NCBI GenBank assembly: GCA_021204605.1
Contig: JAJPZD010000172.1
Location: forward strand, 1 to 22,346
Length of the DNA stretch: 22,346 nt
Source: Prevotella sp.
GTDB lineage: Bacteria; Bacteroidota; Bacteroidia; Bacteroidales; Bacteroidaceae
Direction of reading: 5' to 3'
Shown: positions 7,881 through 15,042 of the stretch, piece by piece
Position numbering within the stretch: the stretch's first letter is position 1
How the letters are laid out: each line of letters begins with the position of its first letter
Translations under genes and position numbers: made by a program
The notes under the pieces: generated by a model
What the model was told of the DNA's origin: nothing
The model's database searches: none
What the model saw: only the letters and a program-made list of their open reading frames with translations

Positions 7881-7930
7881 GTTGAAATTGAAAGAAGAAG
7901 GCCTACAAGCCTTCTTCTTTCAATTTCAAC
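7881..7930. repeat. 22-bp perfect inverted repeat spanning the galE stop codon
   Basis: Arms 7881-7902 and 7909-7930 are perfect reverse complements, separated by CTACAA (7903-7908). On the galE strand the loop reads TTGTAG, the last Leu codon plus the TAG stop. The upstream arm codes for part of the C-terminal LKLKEEG, so the 3' flank is an inverted copy of coding sequence. No T run follows on the minus strand, so it is not a classical intrinsic terminator, though it could protect the mRNA end. Confidence 0.9.
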
Positions 7931-8940
7931 TGCCATTTCCAAGCGGAGCGCAGGGTATCCTCAAGACTGTTCTCTGCTTTCCAGCCGAGCACCTTGTTGG
8001 CCTTGTCAACATTGCCCCATACTTTCTCGATGTCGCCCTCACGACGTGGAGCGTATTCCCAGTTGAGCTTCACGCCAGTAGCCTTCTCGAAGCCCTCAAC
8101 GACCTCAAGAGTACTTACTCCAGAACCAGTACCGATGTTGAAATACTCAACGGCATCGGTGTCAGGATTGTCAAGCACACGCTCCATTGCCTTTACATGA
8201 GCCTTGGCAAGGTCAACCACATAGATATAGTCGCGGATGCAGGTACCGTCGGGAGTGTTATAGTCGTTGCCGAAAATCTTCAACTGCTTGCGAAGACCGA
8301 TAGCCGTCTGGGTAACAAACGGGATGAGGTTCATAGGCACTCCATTAGGCAATTCTCCGATATATGCCGATGGATGTGCGCCAATAGGATTAAAATACCT
8401 AAGGATGATCGACTTGATAGGCGCACCGCTATGTATAAAGTCGCATATTATCTCCTCGTTGATCTGCTTCGTATTGCCGTAAGGACTGAGAGCCTTCTGT
8501 ATCGGCGCCTCCTCAGTTACAGGGAGGTTCTCCGGTGTAGGCTGACCGTAAACAGTGCAGCTTGACGAGAAAATAATGCCCTTCACGTCGTGCTTCGGCA
8601 TCAGTTCCAGCATGTTCAACAGGCTGGTGATGTTATTGCGATAATATAAAAGAGGTTTCTGTACACTCTCACCAACCGCCTTGCTTGCGGCGAAGTGGAT
8701 GATACCCTTGATGTCATTGTACTTGGCAAAGACACCATCCATAGCCTTGAGATCGCAGCAGTCAACCTGTTCGAAACCGGGGCGCACACCAGTGATCTTC
8801 TCGATACCGTCAACCACCTCTGCCTTAGAATTGGAGAGGTTGTCAACTATCACCACCTTATAACCAGCCTGCTGTAATTCCACTGTGGTGTGAGAGCCTA
8901 TGAAGCCCGTACCACCAGTTACCAATATTGTCTGTTTCAT
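7903..8940 (-). CDS. galE: UDP-glucose 4-epimerase
   Basis: 345 residues from the ATG at 8940. GalE interconverts UDP-glucose and UDP-galactose in the cytoplasm, linking galactose use (Leloir pathway) to surface glycan precursors. It is an extended short-chain dehydrogenase/reductase. The NAD-binding Rossmann motif GGTGFIG is at residues 9-15, DNLSNS at 33-38, the SSSCTVYG block with catalytic Ser/Thr at 125-132, and the YxxxK pair at Y154 and K158 (YGNTK). The length is normal for GalE. An in-frame ATG 15 codons upstream (8985) was rejected because MKQTILVTGG is the normal family start and the extra residues come from an AT-rich repeat. It lies 104 bases after rnfA; a hairpin and a TTG-N19-TATTTTGC promoter-like pattern lie between, so it may have its own promoter. 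Confidence 0.95.
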   Translation of the reverse strand: MKQTILVTGGTGFIGSHTTVELQQAGYKVVIVDNLSNSKAEVVDGIEKITGVRPGFEQVDCCDLKAMDGVFAKYNDIKGIIHFAASKAVGESVQKPLLYYRNNITSLLNMLELMPKHDVKGIIFSSSCTVYGQPTPENLPVTEEAPIQKALSPYGNTKQINEEIICDFIHSGAPIKSIILRYFNPIGAHPSAYIGELPNGVPMNLIPFVTQTAIGLRKQLKIFGNDYNTPDGTCIRDYIYVVDLAKAHVKAMERVLDNPDTDAVEYFNIGTGSGVSTLEVVEGFEKATGVKLNWEYAPRREGDIEKVWGNVDKANKVLGWKAENSLEDTLRSAWKWQLKLKEEGL

Positions 8941-8942
8941 CG

Positions 8943-8979
8943 TAATGCTCACTTTGTTCGCAAAATAAAAAATAAGAAA
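8943..8979. repeat. Mosaic intergenic repeat module, copy 2 (abuts galE start)
   Basis: Matches 54-90 at 32 of 37 positions without gaps (TAATGCTC at one end, AAATAAGAAA at the other). On the galE strand it reads ...TATTTTGCG...GAGCATTA, ending 2 bases before the ATG. TATTTTGC resembles, one base short, the TAnnTTTG -7 box, and TTG stands 19 bases upstream. Confidence 0.7.
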
Positions 8980-8985
8980 TAACAA

Positions 8986-9019
8986 TCAACGTTGTGCTTT
9001 TTGGGGGACACAACGTTGA
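8986..9019 (-). terminator. Hairpin after rnfA, probable terminator of the rnf operon
   Basis: Perfect 11-bp arms TCAACGTTGTG (8986-8996) and CACAACGTTGA (9009-9019) around a 12-nt loop. On the minus strand a T-rich but interrupted stretch follows (GTTATTTCTTATTTTTT). It starts 26 bases after the rnfA stop. The lack of a clean U run keeps the call moderate. Confidence 0.5.
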
Positions 9020-9044
9020 CAATATAGAAAAAGATCTTATTTGT

Positions 9045-9647
9045 TTAATCAAGACCGAACACCGTCCTCAATCCACCGTCAACACCAGAGAAGCCCATGA
9101 AAGCAAGGCTCAGCAAACCGGCGGTAACAAGCACGATAGCCATTCCCTTCATCCCCTTCGGAATGTTGACCATGGCGAGCTGCTCACGGATGCCTGCAAA
9201 CGTCACCAAAGCCAAAGCAAAACCGATAGCGGTAGAGAAAGCGTAAACCACGCTCATCAGAAGATTATAGTCTTTCTGGATTACCAAGATTGCCACACCA
9301 AGCACGGCACAGTTGGTGGTGATCAAAGGCAGGAAGATACCGAGAGCCTGGTAGAGGGCAGGCGACACCTTCTTGAGGATGATCTCAACCATCTGCACGA
9401 GGGCGGCGATGACGAGGATAAACGTAATAGTCTGCAAATATTGCAGTCCGCATGGATCCAAGATGAATTTCTGAACAAGCCAGGTAACTATTGTCGCAAG
9501 CGTCATTACGAAAGCGACAGCAGCTCCCATTCCCATAGATGTCGAAACCTTCTGCGACACGCCGAGGAACGGGCAGATACCCAAGAACTGTGACAACACG
9601 ATGTTGTTCACGAAAATCGCCGAGATAAAAATCAAAAGATATTCCAT
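9045..9647 (-). CDS. rnfA: Rnf complex membrane subunit RnfA
   Basis: 200 residues from the ATG at 9647, about six membrane helices. MEYLLIFISAIFVNN and LSQFLGICPFLG are RnfA/NqrE signatures. RnfA and RnfE face each other in the inner membrane and share a [2Fe-2S] cluster through paired Cys; here C25 (GICPF) and C113 (TTNCAVLG) are the candidates. A TTG two codons upstream (9653) would overlap the rnfE stop, but the ATG gives the standard family N-terminus and lies 2 bases after that stop. It is the last gene of the operon; the order B-C-D-G-E-A matches other Bacteroidota. NqrE is the closest alternative family, excluded by the linked RnfB and RnfC. Confidence 0.95.
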   Translation of the reverse strand: MEYLLIFISAIFVNNIVLSQFLGICPFLGVSQKVSTSMGMGAAVAFVMTLATIVTWLVQKFILDPCGLQYLQTITFILVIAALVQMVEIILKKVSPALYQALGIFLPLITTNCAVLGVAILVIQKDYNLLMSVVYAFSTAIGFALALVTFAGIREQLAMVNIPKGMKGMAIVLVTAGLLSLAFMGFSGVDGGLRTVFGLD

Positions 9648-9649
9648 AG

Positions 9650-10234
9650 TCAAGCTTTCTTAATTCTGTTTACGATTGCTATAAGATAACCCAAAGTGAT
9701 GAACGCTCCCGGAGGGAGAACGAACAACAACATGTTGCAAGTCTCCGGCAACAGTCCGAGTCCGAACACCGAGCCGGCGCCCAAAATCTCACGCACAGCG
9801 CCAAGAATGGTAAGGGCGATAGTGAATCCCAAGCCCATTCCAAGACCGTCGAATAGGCTCTCTATCGGTCCGTGGCCGCAGGCGAAAGCCTCTGCACGTC
9901 CAAGGATGATACAGTTGACCACGATGAGAGGGATGAACAAGCCCAGTGTGGCATAGATACCTGGCACGAAAGCCTGCATGAGCATCTGCAGAATGGTAAC
10001 GAAAGAGGCTATGACAACGATGAACACCGGAATGCGCACCTTGTCAGGAGTGAGGTTCTTTATCAGGGATATTACGATGTTGGAACATATAAGCACGAAC
10101 ATCGTGGCAAGCCCCATTGACATACCATTGATAGCCGAAGTGGTGGTTGCCAACGTAGGACACATTCCAAGGAGAAGCACGAAAGTAGGGTTTTCCTTGA
10201 TTATACCGTTGTTTAATATTTTAATGTAATTCAT
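9650..10234 (-). CDS. rnfE: Rnf complex membrane subunit RnfE
   Basis: 194 residues, about six membrane helices. The N-terminus has IIKENPTFVLLLGMCPTLATT, the RnfE/NqrD pattern, and VNCIILGRAEAFA lies in the middle. C25 and C108 are the likely ligands of the intramembrane [2Fe-2S] cluster shared with RnfA. The subunit passes electrons across the membrane during ferredoxin:NAD oxidoreduction. The C-terminal half carries the family block DGLGMGLGFTIALTILGAVREI. It starts 22 bases after rnfG and ends 2 bases before rnfA, so the genes are surely cotranscribed and possibly translationally coupled. Confidence 0.95.
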   Translation of the reverse strand: MNYIKILNNGIIKENPTFVLLLGMCPTLATTTSAINGMSMGLATMFVLICSNIVISLIKNLTPDKVRIPVFIVVIASFVTILQMLMQAFVPGIYATLGLFIPLIVVNCIILGRAEAFACGHGPIESLFDGLGMGLGFTIALTILGAVREILGAGSVFGLGLLPETCNMLLFVLPPGAFITLGYLIAIVNRIKKA

Positions 10235-10256
10235 AATCCTTCATGTTTAAGTTAGA

Positions 10257-10874
10257 TTATTTCGCATGATGTGTCGTGGCCCCTGTATCGACATCCGTCC
10301 CATTATATGCTCCGTATGCCTGGTTGACTGCCTTAAGAAAAGCACGACTGGTGATTGTGGAGGCTGTGATGGCATCTACTGCCCCCCCATCTTTCTTCAC
10401 TGTTAGATTGTCCTTACCAGGATTCTTACCTATAATGCTGCCTTTGCCGTCAGCCTGGAACCAATTGCCCGCCTTGGCACCAAGGCCAGGCGTCTCTGAA
10501 TGTTGCAGTATGGTGTAACCAAGGATGTTGCCTGCTGGGTCAAAGCCCACAAGCACCTTAAGATCTCCACCGAAACCGCCAGTAGTACTCTCTATCGCCA
10601 CACCGAGAGGATTGTTGCCCTTGTCAACAGCCTTGTGGACAACAAATGTGGCCTCTTTGCCTCCAATGTCTTGCTTTACGGTATCATTCTCAGTAACAGT
10701 GAGTTCATCGGCTACCATTACCACCTTGATACCGTCGGAAAGTGTCTTCTCGTTTTGCTGGGCAATAGGACCTGCGGTGACAGAGTTAACGTATGCCAAT
10801 ATGAAACCCATGACAACTGCGACACCCACCAGGACTATTACCATGTTGGTTATTGATGATTCAAGTTTTTTCAT
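10257..10874 (-). CDS. rnfG: Rnf complex FMN-carrying subunit RnfG
   Basis: 205 residues. One N-terminal membrane helix (about 10-30) anchors an extracytoplasmic FMN-binding domain. LQHSETPGLGAKAGNWF (123 onward) is the usual RnfG/NqrC block. The flavin-attachment region reads DAITASTITS, with T173 as the likely covalent FMN site; it differs from the common S-G-A-T core, having T-A-S-T. FMN is loaded by the ApbE flavin transferase, not encoded in this window. The start codon overlaps the rnfD stop as ATGA (10874-10871), which suggests translational coupling. The C-terminus has a short polar tail ending TTHHAK. NqrC is the nearest alternative family. Confidence 0.95.
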   Translation of the reverse strand: MKKLESSITNMVIVLVGVAVVMGFILAYVNSVTAGPIAQQNEKTLSDGIKVVMVADELTVTENDTVKQDIGGKEATFVVHKAVDKGNNPLGVAIESTTGGFGGDLKVLVGFDPAGNILGYTILQHSETPGLGAKAGNWFQADGKGSIIGKNPGKDNLTVKKDGGAVDAITASTITSRAFLKAVNQAYGAYNGTDVDTGATTHHAK

Positions 10875-11878
10875 TTCTTTTCCTCCTTCACTACTTCACC
10901 AAAGCGTTTTGGTTTGATATATGCGTTAATAAGCGGAGTAAACGAATTCATAATAAGGATGGCGAATGACATACCCTCCGGGTAAGAGCCCCAGTTACGG
11001 ATAATCACTGTCAGCACTCCTATCAATATACCATAGAGTATCTGTCCCTTCCCCGTCATCGGCGATGTTACATAGTCGGTCGCCATGAAGATCGCTCCGA
11101 GCATCAAACCACCGCTCAACAGTTCGGCAACAGGACTGGCATAAACCGGATTGGCAAGGTGCATGATACCGCTGAATACGAATACCGTAGCCAAAATGCT
11201 TATAGGAATATGCCAGGTGATAATCTTCCTCCAAAGCATATAGATGAGCCCCAATATCAATGCCAAGGCACAGACCTCTCCAATTGTTCCTGCACCAAGA
11301 GCAGCACCCGGATCGCCCCACAGCATCGACAGCGAGTCGGGCAGCTGTTTAAGCACTGATGAGTCACCATTCTTGATTGCCGTCTTCATAATGCTCAACG
11401 GGGTGGCTGCAGTCTCGGCGTCAATATAGCTTGTCAACTGACCTGCTACTGGCCAAGAGGTCATCTGTGCAGGGAAGGAGACAAGCAGGAAACAGCGTCC
11501 TACCAAAGCCGGATTCCAAGGGTTGCAGCCAAGACCGCCAAACGACAGCTTGCCGATACCGATAGCAACCAAAGCTCCTATGATAATAATCCACACAGGG
11601 AGGTTTGAAGGCAGGTTGAAACCTAACAACAAACCTGTGAGAATGGCGGAACCGTCGCAGATAGTCGGTTGCTTTCTCAGAATATACTTCGTAATCGCCC
11701 ACTCAAAAAACACGCAGGCCGCCACACTTGAGACACATACAATGGCAGAACCGATTCCGAAAAAGAGGAATGAGACCACCAATGCCGGTATCAAGGCTAT
11801 TATAACACCATACATATTGCGCTGTACGCTATCCGAACTATGCGCATGTGGCGATAATGATACTATTAATTTGCTCAT
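10871..11878 (-). CDS. rnfD: Rnf complex membrane subunit RnfD
   Basis: 335 residues from the ATG at 11878, about nine or ten membrane helices. RnfD carries covalent FMN and riboflavin and, by homology to NqrB, takes part in ion translocation. The FMN-binding Thr is probably T159 in DAETAATPLS; a conserved TDYVTSP block is at 267-273. MSKLIVSLSPHAHSSDSVQRN is the standard N-terminus. An in-frame ATG 13 codons upstream (11917) has a purine-rich GGAAAG just before it, so the longer form cannot be excluded. The 91-base gap to rnfC is the largest inside the operon and contains no other gene. Confidence 0.93.
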   Translation of the reverse strand: MSKLIVSLSPHAHSSDSVQRNMYGVIIALIPALVVSFLFFGIGSAIVCVSSVAACVFFEWAITKYILRKQPTICDGSAILTGLLLGFNLPSNLPVWIIIIGALVAIGIGKLSFGGLGCNPWNPALVGRCFLLVSFPAQMTSWPVAGQLTSYIDAETAATPLSIMKTAIKNGDSSVLKQLPDSLSMLWGDPGAALGAGTIGEVCALALILGLIYMLWRKIITWHIPISILATVFVFSGIMHLANPVYASPVAELLSGGLMLGAIFMATDYVTSPMTGKGQILYGILIGVLTVIIRNWGSYPEGMSFAILIMNSFTPLINAYIKPKRFGEVVKEEKK

Positions 11879-11969
11879 TTTTCTTATGTTGTTTTGTCTT
11901 CTCTCCGCCAATGTCATCTTTCCGTAACCTCAGGCTTTCTTCATGACGTTATTGACAGGGAAGAAGATT

Positions 11970-13322
11970 TTATTTTTTTGTATTACGTGCTCTTATTATA
12001 CCCATAACAGTAGTCTTTCCAAGACGTATGTTGTCAAGCATAGGACGATTAGCGGGACACGTGAACTGGCACGAACCGCACTCTATACAAGAGGTGATGT
12101 CCTCCTGCTCCACCTTCTCCCACAGATGTTTAGCACTTGCCGTAGCAAGAAGATAAGGCTCAAGACCCATAGGACAGGCACTCACGCACTTGGCACAACG
12201 GATACATGGCTGCGGCTCCTTACGGCGGGCATCCTCACCACTAAGAATGGTGACACTGTTGGAACCCTTGCAGATAGGGACATCAACGGATGTAAGAGCC
12301 TTGCCCATCATCGGACCGCCACCGAGCAACTTGTTGTCGCCCTCAGGCATGCCACCGCACTCATTGATAAGGTCTATCATCGGCGTACCCATACGGACAA
12401 GGAAGTTGCCCGGCTTGGCTACCTTCTTTCCTGTTACCGTGGTGTAACGCTCAAACAACGGCTTATTCTTCATAACTGCCTCATAGACAGCGTATGCCGT
12501 ACCGACATTCTGCACAATAGCTCCCACGTTGACAGGGATTGCCGGAGGAGCGGGAACCTGACGACGGATTACGGCATCCACAAGCTGTTTCTCTCCGCCC
12601 TGCGGATATTTCTTCTTTAAAGCCACAACCTCTACATTGGGATTATTTGCCGTCTTCTGCTCAAACAGTTCTATTGCCTTCGGCTTATTGTCCTCGATAC
12701 CTATATACCCCTTGGTAACCTTCGCTGCCTTCATAAGCAGGTCGAGACCTACCAATATCTCATCAGCATGCTCAAGCATCAGGCGGTAGTCTGCCGTGAT
12801 ATATGGCTCACACTCAACACCGTTGATGATAACACACTCCGCTTTTGCCGTAGGGGGAGGACAGAGCTTGATGAATGTCGGGAAACCGGCACCACCCATA
12901 CCTGTCACGCCTGCCTTTTTGATACGGTTTACTATTTCCTCAGGGGTAAGCTCCGGGTGTGCGGCAAGCGTCTCTAACTTGTCGGAGCGGTCGATGCTCT
13001 CTTCCCACTCATCACCTTCCACCTTTACTATAATCACCGGCTTACGGTAACCGGAACCGTCGATGGCAGTATCTATCTTCGTTACTGTACCCGATACCGA
13101 CGAATATATAGGAGCGGAAACAAAACCGCCTGCCTCAGCGAGGAGCGTTCCTACCTTCACCTTGTCGCCCTTGGCAACAACAGGCTTTGCCGGCGCACCG
13201 ATATGCTGCGACAATGGGAATATAGCCTCTTTGGGCAACTTCGCCACCTGTGTAGCAACCTCCGCTGATATCTTGTTCTCTTCGGGATGTACACCGCCTA
13301 TTCTGAATGTCTTCAAATTCAT
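11970..13322 (-). CDS. rnfC: Rnf complex NADH-binding peripheral subunit RnfC
   Basis: 450 residues. It starts MNLKTFRIGGVHPEENK, typical of RnfC. RnfC is the soluble subunit that binds FMN and NAD(H) and exchanges electrons with RnfB. The Gly-rich GVTGMGGAGFPTFIK region (about 139-153) and EPYITADYRLM belong to the NuoF-like nucleotide/flavin domain. Two [4Fe-4S] ferredoxin motifs stand at the C-terminus, with Cys at 373, 376, 379, 383 and 412, 415, 418, 422. The start overlaps the rnfB stop in an ATGA arrangement (13322-13319). The length is typical of forms without the long C-terminal extension found in some Gammaproteobacteria. Confidence 0.95.
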   Translation of the reverse strand: MNLKTFRIGGVHPEENKISAEVATQVAKLPKEAIFPLSQHIGAPAKPVVAKGDKVKVGTLLAEAGGFVSAPIYSSVSGTVTKIDTAIDGSGYRKPVIIVKVEGDEWEESIDRSDKLETLAAHPELTPEEIVNRIKKAGVTGMGGAGFPTFIKLCPPPTAKAECVIINGVECEPYITADYRLMLEHADEILVGLDLLMKAAKVTKGYIGIEDNKPKAIELFEQKTANNPNVEVVALKKKYPQGGEKQLVDAVIRRQVPAPPAIPVNVGAIVQNVGTAYAVYEAVMKNKPLFERYTTVTGKKVAKPGNFLVRMGTPMIDLINECGGMPEGDNKLLGGGPMMGKALTSVDVPICKGSNSVTILSGEDARRKEPQPCIRCAKCVSACPMGLEPYLLATASAKHLWEKVEQEDITSCIECGSCQFTCPANRPMLDNIRLGKTTVMGIIRARNTKK

Positions 13323-14218
13323 GCTTTAACCTCCTCCTTTTTTTGTTCTACAACCTCCGTGGCATCAGCCGGTTTCTCAGCACGCGGCTTTGGCGCAGGG
13401 AAATTCACCGCAACAATAGCGTGCGTAGGACAAGCCTCAACACACTTACGACAGAGACGACATAAGTTAGGATCAATGTAGGATAAGTTGTTTTCCACCT
13501 TGATGGCACCAAACTTACATTCCTTCTCGCACTTGCCGCAACCGATACATGCCGCATTACATGCTTTCTTAGCAACAGCTCCCTTGTCCTTGTTCACACA
13601 ACGGACATATACACGGCGGTTCTTGACACCCTTCTTGCGAAGCTCGATGATGTGACGCGGACAAGCCTTAACACACGCACCGCACGAAGTGCACTTCTCC
13701 TCGTCAACCTCAGGCAGACCCGTCTCGCTGTTCATCGTAATAGCTCCAAACGTACAGGCATTGACGCAATCGCCACACCCTAAGCAACCGAAACCACAGC
13801 CCGTCTCTCCAGCACCGCAGGCATTCATAGCCGTACATGTCCTAAGACCGTTGTACTCCGCAATGCGTGGACGCAACTCACAAGTACCGTTACAACGCAC
13901 AACCGCAACCTTGGGCTCAGTGTTTGCAATTGCCATTCCCAACAAGTCTGCTATCTGCCCCATTACCGGCGCACCGCCAACAGGACAGAGAAGACCCTCC
14001 AACGAACCGGCATCGGCCGCCTTGACCAAGGCACTTGCCAAACCGCCGCATCCAGGATAGCCACATCCTCCACAGTTAGCTCCTGGCAGAGCCGCCGTCA
14101 CTTGGCCTATACGGGGATCCTCATGAACGGCAAACTTCTTGGAACATACGTATAGTATCACTGCTGCCACTAACGCTATTCCACCAAGAACAAGTACCGC
14201 AATTAAAATAACGTTCAT
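13319..14218 (-). CDS. rnfB: Rnf complex ferredoxin-like subunit RnfB with several Fe-S clusters
   Basis: 299 residues, clearly longer than the roughly 190 of enterobacterial RsxB. One membrane helix (about 3-24) anchors the protein. The Fe-S domain follows with C49, C52, C57 and C78 (ANCGGCGYPGCGG). Then come four ferredoxin-type motifs with Cys at 145/148/151/155, 176/179/182/186, 224/227/230/234 and 253/256/259/263, plus further Cys at 109, 113, 128, 134, 141, 207 and 220. RnfB is thought to take electrons from reduced ferredoxin. Extra clusters are known from other long RnfB proteins of anaerobes. The C-terminal 30 residues are charged and low in complexity (PAPKPRAEKPAD...KKEEVKA). It lies 18 bases after rseC. 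Confidence 0.95.
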   Translation of the reverse strand: MNVILIAVLVLGGIALVAAVILYVCSKKFAVHEDPRIGQVTAALPGANCGGCGYPGCGGLASALVKAADAGSLEGLLCPVGGAPVMGQIADLLGMAIANTEPKVAVVRCNGTCELRPRIAEYNGLRTCTAMNACGAGETGCGFGCLGCGDCVNACTFGAITMNSETGLPEVDEEKCTSCGACVKACPRHIIELRKKGVKNRRVYVRCVNKDKGAVAKKACNAACIGCGKCEKECKFGAIKVENNLSYIDPNLCRLCRKCVEACPTHAIVAVNFPAPKPRAEKPADATEVVEQKKEEVKA

Positions 14219-14236
14219 AAATTTTTGTATTTGTTT

Positions 14237-14707
14237 TTAGTTAATAATTACCTGTGCCAATGGGTCGTCGCCAACCTCTTTTTCCGCCTCTGACGCCTCC
14301 TCTATTGAGAACGACAGCCTCTGGCGTATCCTATTCCTAAAAAGATATATCACGAGATAATAAGGTATCAGGGCACATAAGCTGGCCAACGCCGAGAATG
14401 CCTCATCCCCCGTGATTAAGATACAAATCACCAACACCGCGACAAGTATCAACAATGGGACTACAGAAGTGAGGACAACAGCTATTAAACCGCTACCCTC
14501 TGCTGCCACGACAACCACACTGTCGCCCTTGCTGACACTGAGACCACTACTGCCGTAAACGTCAACGAGCTTCTCCTTGCTCTCCGACGCATTGCAATGA
14601 CCTGCCACCTTACACGAAGAACATGCCGACGACTGGGTGATACGCACCTTTATACGCTCCCCTTCCACCTCGTCCACAATGCCAAAGTGCTTTATCTTAT
14701 TCCTCAT
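14237..14707 (-). CDS. RseC/MucC family protein, first gene of the rnf operon
   Basis: 156 residues. The family (SoxR-reducing-system protein RseC) is often encoded next to Rnf/Rsx genes. The N-terminal domain carries the Cys motif CSSCKVAGHC (C29, C32, C38). Two membrane helices are clear, about 73-98 (LIAVVLTSVVPLLILVAVLV) and 102-120. The C-terminal tail is acidic. The precise activity in anaerobes is unknown; a role in Rnf assembly or redox control is a reasonable inference from the conserved position. The start at 14707 is supported by a well-matched promoter 18-48 bases upstream and by the gap of only 18 bases to rnfB downstream. Confidence 0.9.
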   Translation of the reverse strand: MRNKIKHFGIVDEVEGERIKVRITQSSACSSCKVAGHCNASESKEKLVDVYGSSGLSVSKGDSVVVVAAEGSGLIAVVLTSVVPLLILVAVLVICILITGDEAFSALASLCALIPYYLVIYLFRNRIRQRLSFSIEEASEAEKEVGDDPLAQVIIN

Positions 14708-14724
14708 GTCTTTCTTAGCTATTG

Positions 14725-14755
14725 CAAAAATAGCATTATATTTTCAAACTGCAAA
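14725..14755 (-). promoter_or_regulatory. Promoter of the rseC-rnf operon
   Basis: On the minus strand TTTG (14755-14752), a 19-base spacer, then TATTTTTG (14732-14725): an exact fit to the Bacteroidetes primary-sigma consensus TTTG-N19/21-TAnnTTTG. The leader would be only about 10-14 nt. The -7 box lies inside the inverted repeat GCTATT-GCAAA-AATAGC. Confidence 0.75.
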
Positions 14756-14950
14756 TAAAAACTACAAAATTCTTTAATTTGCGGAGATATGACAAACTTT
14801 TCGCAAATATTAGAATATTCTCTTTTCTTTCAATTTTCAAGATACTGCTTTTGCAGATTTTAACATTTAGAAATTACGAGATAAAACATATCTAATTTTA
14901 TCGTATCTCACTTTATATCAATTAGATAAAGAAAGCATTACACTTTTATA
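14756..14950. other. AT-rich intergenic stretch, no gene seen
   Basis: The gap 14708-15042 holds the rnf promoter at one end and the hairpin after the C11 protease gene at the other. The middle is very AT-rich, with no open frame of coding character, no tRNA-like fold and no strong repeat. Confidence 0.6.
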
Positions 14951-14952
14951 GT

Positions 14953-14987
14953 GGGCATAAACTTGGTTTTTTTGCAAGTTTTTGCCC
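14953..14987 (-). terminator. Hairpin after the valS-C11 protease unit, probable terminator
   Basis: Arms GGGCATAAACTTG (14953-14965) and CAAGTTTTTGCCC (14975-14987) pair with one mismatch around a 9-nt loop. On the minus strand it comes about 56 bases after the stop at 15043. A second small stem CACT...AGTG (14941-14953) follows. No clean U run is present, so efficiency is uncertain. Confidence 0.5.
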
Positions 14988-15042
14988 GTTATCTGAATGA
15001 TTTAAGTAAATTTTTATAACACTTATTCGTTGAGCAAAAATC

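Noticed and set aside
7846..8565. Open frame of 239 codons on the plus strand across galE
   Set aside because: It is antisense to a well-conserved galE with clear motifs, and begins in the repeat and hairpin region; it has no recognisable protein features.
11879..11917. Longer N-terminus of RnfD (13 extra residues)
   Set aside because: The family N-terminus begins at MSKLIVSLSP; the longer form remains possible because GGAAAG precedes the upstream ATG, but it is less likely.
9045..14218. Na+-translocating NADH:quinone reductase (Nqr) instead of Rnf
   Set aside because: The membrane subunits resemble NqrB/C/D/E, but the ferredoxin-rich RnfB and NuoF-like RnfC at the start of the operon mark it as Rnf; NqrA and NqrF are absent.
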